Assembly: GCA_903915565.1 (NCBI GenBank)
Contig: CAIWTG010000249.1
Location: 1 to 16,157 of the forward strand
Reading direction: 5' to 3'
Source of the DNA: an uncultured Chloroflexota bacterium
GTDB taxonomy: Bacteria; Chloroflexota; Dehalococcoidia; Dehalococcoidales; RBG-16-60-22
DNA length: 16,157 bases
Of the stretch, positions 14,425-16,157 are shown one piece after another. A program made the position numbers and the translations under genes. Each line of letters begins with the position of its first letter. Position 1 is the stretch's first letter. The notes below the pieces were generated by a model. That model was not told the DNA's origin, ran no database searches, and saw only the letters and a list, made by a program, of their open reading frames with translations.

Positions 14425-15182
14425 TTCGTGCTGGGCAATTCTCCGGCAATGCGCGGGTCAACCTTCATCGCGGCGTCCAACGCCCGGCCCAACGCTTTAA
14501 ACAGCGCCTCCGCCTTGTGATGGTCGTTAGTTCCGTAAACAATCGAGGCATGGAGATTTATCCGAGCTTCGATGGCGAAAGTCTCCAGAAAGTGTCGTAC
14601 CAGGTCGGCAGGAAAACCGGTCATATCGTTATTGCTGAAGTTCATGTTTAACACGGCATAGCCCCGTCCGCTGATGTCCACCGCTATATTAACTAAAGTT
14701 TCATCCATCGGCACACTTACATTAGCCATACGCACGATGCCGCGCTTTTCGCCTAGAGCCTGGTTAAATGCCCTACCCAGAACTATAGCTACATCTTCCA
14801 CGATATGGTGAATGTCATCACCGTTAGCGTCAAGTTTTATGTCAATTAATCCATGCCTGACAACCTGAGCCAAAAGGTGGTCGAACATTTTGATACCGGT
14901 GTTAATAGCATAATTGCCTGTCCCGTCGAGGTTTAACTCCAGATTGATATTGGTCTCCCGTGTTTTGCGGCTAGCAACAGACTTCCTGCCCTCCATAGCC
15001 GGAGTTTCCAGCAGTTTCATAGCGCCTTTAAGGAAGGTTCCGCCCATAGGTATCTTGCTCGTCCGTGTGCGCTGGTAAAGTGGGCGACTGCACCCTATTC
15101 TATCTGCCATTTGCTGGTCGGAGTAGCCGTTAGACTCCTGCATCTGGATTATCTTTTGCAGCACCGTTTCCGGAGTATCCAT
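14406..15182 (-). CDS. hisB: Imidazoleglycerol-phosphate dehydratase fused to an N-terminal Cro/CI-type HTH domain
   Basis: The C-terminal part (about residues 66-258) is a complete IGPD, the enzyme that dehydrates imidazole-glycerol phosphate in histidine synthesis. It shows RKTRETNI (72-79), TGIKMFDHLLAQVVRHG (95-111), the Mn-binding HHIVED (125-130), VPMDETL (157-163), and NDHHKAEALFKALGRAL (219-235) with His221, His222 and Glu225. Standalone HisB is about 195 residues; this one has 258. Residues 1-60 read as a helix-turn-helix: TVLQKIIQMQESNGY, then SDQQMADRIG, a tight turn, and SRPLYQRTRT as recognition helix. The ATG (15180-15182) has a good AGAGGAAA site. The internal Met63 could start a plain HisB but lacks a good site. 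The gene has its own consensus promoter with operator-like repeats, separate from hisC, hinting at self-regulation (inferred). Confidence 0.92.
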   Translation of the reverse strand: MDTPETVLQKIIQMQESNGYSDQQMADRIGCSRPLYQRTRTSKIPMGGTFLKGAMKLLETPAMEGRKSVASRKTRETNINLELNLDGTGNYAINTGIKMFDHLLAQVVRHGLIDIKLDANGDDIHHIVEDVAIVLGRAFNQALGEKRGIVRMANVSVPMDETLVNIAVDISGRGYAVLNMNFSNNDMTGFPADLVRHFLETFAIEARINLHASIVYGTNDHHKAEALFKALGRALDAAMKVDPRIAGELPSTKAFLES

Positions 15183-15230
15183 AGTAATTTCCTCTTTTTA
15201 TCTCGTTTCTCTTATAGCTCTTTATCTAAC

Positions 15231-15247
15231 TGTTAACTATTATAACA
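15231..15247. promoter_or_regulatory. Operator-like palindrome O1 over the hisB -10
   Basis: TGTTAACTATTATAACA is an inverted repeat (TGTTAA, 5 bp, ATAACA, one mismatch). It covers the -10 hexamer and the expected transcription start of the hisB promoter. It matches O2 (15275-15291) at 15 of 17 bases, and both are preceded by AC. The centres are 44 bp apart. A protein bound here would block RNA polymerase. The binding protein is unknown; the HTH domain of HisB is the obvious candidate. Confidence 0.6.
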
Positions 15248-15266
15248 TATATTCTGTATTTGTCAA
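15239..15266 (-). promoter_or_regulatory. Perfect-consensus sigma-70 promoter for hisB
   Basis: On the leftward strand TTGACA (15261-15266), a 16-bp spacer and TATAAT (15239-15244) match the consensus at all 12 positions. Transcription would start near 15232, giving a leader of about 50 nt that includes the AGAGGAAA ribosome-binding site. Such a strong core promoter inside a biosynthetic gene run usually needs a repressor, which fits the flanking palindromes. Confidence 0.8.
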
Positions 15267-15287
15267 GGGGTTACTGTTATTTATTAT
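15260..15287 (+). promoter_or_regulatory. Candidate divergent promoter facing hisC
   Basis: TTGTCA (15260-15265, 5 of 6) and TATTAT (15282-15287, 5 of 6) with a 16-bp spacer point rightward. The TTGTCAA core overlaps the hisB -35 on the other strand. Palindrome O2 covers this -10, as O1 covers the hisB -10. Transcripts would run antisense into hisC; no gene of useful length follows. Confidence 0.4.
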
Positions 15288-15291
15288 AACA
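15275..15291. promoter_or_regulatory. Operator-like palindrome O2 behind the hisB -35
   Basis: TGTTATTTATTATAACA has perfect 6-bp arms (TGTTAT / ATAACA) around 5 bp. Its centre is about 51 bp upstream of the expected hisB start and 44 bp from the O1 centre, near four helical turns. It covers the -10 of the possible divergent promoter. Confidence 0.6.
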
Positions 15292-15295
15292 GGTA

Positions 15296-15310
15296 ATAAC
15301 ATCACGTTAT
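15296..15310. repeat. Third inverted repeat, same half-sites in opposite order
   Basis: ATAAC-ATCAC-GTTAT uses the O2 half-sites turned outward. With O2 it gives four pentamers (GTTAT 15276, ATAAC 15286, ATAAC 15296, GTTAT 15306) at exact 10-bp steps, one per helical turn. It could be an extra binding site for the same protein, or chance in AT-rich sequence. Confidence 0.4.
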
Positions 15311-15360
15311 AAAAGAGGAAATAGCTATAACCCGAATATGGATCAAAGAGGGTTAAGGAG

Positions 15361-16157
15361 TTAAATTGTCTTTAACGCCTTGATAAGGGCGTCGGTGTGT
15401 TCCTGTTTGCCTACACTAATGCGTATGGCATACTTCAAGAGCGGATTATCGAAGTAGCGCACCAGAATGCCCTTCTTCTGCAGAGCCTGGTGCAGTTCGC
15501 TGGCGTTACCCTTTGAAACGTCGCAAAAGATGAAGTTAGCCTGCGATGGGTATGGCTTGAGCCACGATACCTGCTGTAATGCCTCAAAAAGCCGACTTCT
15601 TTCTTTGATAATTGTCTTTACCCTACCCTGCAGGTAGCCGATATCAGCCAGGGACTCCTTTACGGCAATCTCGGCAGCAACACTTACGTTGTGGGGAATC
15701 TTGATTGCCATCATGTAAGGGGCTATATTGAGCGGGAAAGCCCCGTAGCCGACGCGTAAGCCCGCCAGTCCAGCCCACTTTGAGAACGAGCGCAGGACGA
15801 TTAGGTTGGGGTACTTTTCCGTCCACGGCATAACGGTGGTGCCGCTGAACTCATAATAAGCCTCGTCAACGACGACGGGCAGTCCGGTATTGATAAGCTC
15901 CAGGATTTCTTCCTGCGGCGCGCTATTGCCTGTGGGGTTATTGGGGGTGGCCAGGAAAATAAGCTTAGTCCTGGCGTTGATGGTTTTTTTTATCTTAGCT
16001 ACATCAATGGCGAAATTCTTGTCGCGGTTAACGTTAACCAGCGTGCCGCCGCATATCTGGGTGCTAAAGCGGTAGATATCAAACGTTGGCACGCTGTTAA
16101 TTACCTCGTCGCCGGGGCCGACGAACAGTCGAACGATTGAGTCGATAAGCGTGTTGC
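15361..16157 (-). CDS. hisC: Histidinol-phosphate aminotransferase, 5' end cut by window
   Basis: This PLP enzyme transaminates imidazole-acetol phosphate to histidinol phosphate, the step right after HisB. The frame is open to the window edge (first full codon 16153-16155), giving 264 residues of a usual 350-360. The visible N-terminal part IVRLFVGPGDEVINSVPTFD is internal to the family, so the GTG near 16092 is a valine codon and not the start. Motifs are LATPNNPTGN (substrate and PLP site), VVDEAYYEF with the PLP-contacting Asp, and SFSKWAGLAGLRVGYG with the Schiff-base lysine (codon 15778-15780). The C-terminal VRYFDNPLLKYAIRISVG is typical. A 178-bp gap with its own promoter separates it from hisB, although the two genes are often adjacent in his operons. 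Confidence 0.95.
   Translation of the reverse strand, partial: NTLIDSIVRLFVGPGDEVINSVPTFDIYRFSTQICGGTLVNVNRDKNFAIDVAKIKKTINARTKLIFLATPNNPTGNSAPQEEILELINTGLPVVVDEAYYEFSGTTVMPWTEKYPNLIVLRSFSKWAGLAGLRVGYGAFPLNIAPYMMAIKIPHNVSVAAEIAVKESLADIGYLQGRVKTIIKERSRLFEALQQVSWLKPYPSQANFIFCDVSKGNASELHQALQKKGILVRYFDNPLLKYAIRISVGKQEHTDALIKALKTI

Larger units (their letters stand above)
15181..15328. repeat. Inverted repeat pair mirroring the hisB ribosome-binding region
   Basis: Positions 15181-15198 (ATAGTAATTTCCTCTTTT) and 15311-15328 (AAAAGAGGAAATAGCTAT) are inverted copies matching at 16 of 18 positions, including a perfect 12-bp core. They are 112 bp apart and enclose the promoter and operator-like repeats. 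The left arm is the hisB ribosome-binding region and the start of its ATG. The right arm places an equal GAGGAAA site on the plus strand, followed only by an 8-codon frame (ATG 15338). Confidence 0.7.

Noticed and set aside
16090..16092. GTG as the start of hisC
   Set aside because: The frame stays open to the window edge and the upstream residues IVRLFVGPGDEVIN are conserved HisC sequence, so this is an internal valine codon.
1..16157. tRNA or rRNA genes, CRISPR arrays, insertion sequences
   Set aside because: Coding sequence fills nearly all of the window, the gaps are under 180 bp, and I saw no cloverleaf, regular spacer repeat or transposase.

Overview
The window comes from a bacterial chromosome and holds dense housekeeping and amino-acid/purine biosynthesis genes with short gaps, overlaps and shared strands. 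Nothing here is plasmid-, phage- or IS-like, except possibly one small regulatory module between hisC and hisB. The gene set and protein style (E. coli-like VPGH-type IlvD, class I PurE, long-form PurC, a CoA-transferase of the Cat2/4-hydroxybutyrate family) would fit an anaerobic Chloroflexota bacterium, for example a Dehalococcoidia relative. That placement is inference only.

Layout. (1) 1-3765, leftward: ilvD-ilvB-ilvN, a branched-chain amino-acid operon. A clear -35/-10 promoter lies upstream (3845-3874), and a Rho-independent terminator sits inside the short leader, between promoter and ribosome binding site, suggesting attenuation. (2) 3889-8528, leftward: tsaE-tsaB-tsaD-tsaC-rpiB-CoA-transferase, tightly packed with 4-bp and 10-bp overlaps. 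It contains all four bacterial genes for the tRNA t6A37 modification, followed by ribose-5-phosphate isomerase B and a carboxylate CoA-transferase. (3) 8529-8637: divergent promoter region with a 17-bp palindrome that runs into the guaA start codon. (4) 8638-14402, rightward: guaA-purD-purE-purB-purC, a purine operon. guaA carries an unusual N-terminal extension. purD is broken by a one-base shift in a G run, and its missing C-terminus is intact in the next frame. (5) 14406-16157, leftward: hisC (cut by the window edge), a 178-bp AT-rich regulatory gap, then hisB. hisB ends 3 bp from the end of purC.

The most interesting region is 14406-15360. The HisB protein (imidazoleglycerol-phosphate dehydratase) has an extra N-terminal helix-turn-helix domain of Cro/CI type. 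Just upstream lies a perfect-consensus sigma-70 promoter (TTGACA, 16 bp, TATAAT) bracketed by two near-identical 17-bp palindromes, one over the -10 and one behind the -35. A possible divergent promoter shares the -35 box, and the hisB Shine-Dalgarno region is mirrored on the other side. The simplest reading is that a small regulator module with its own operators inserted between hisC and hisB and was fused to the enzyme, giving a candidate self-regulating biosynthetic enzyme. The fusion, promoter and repeats are seen directly; the regulatory role is inferred.
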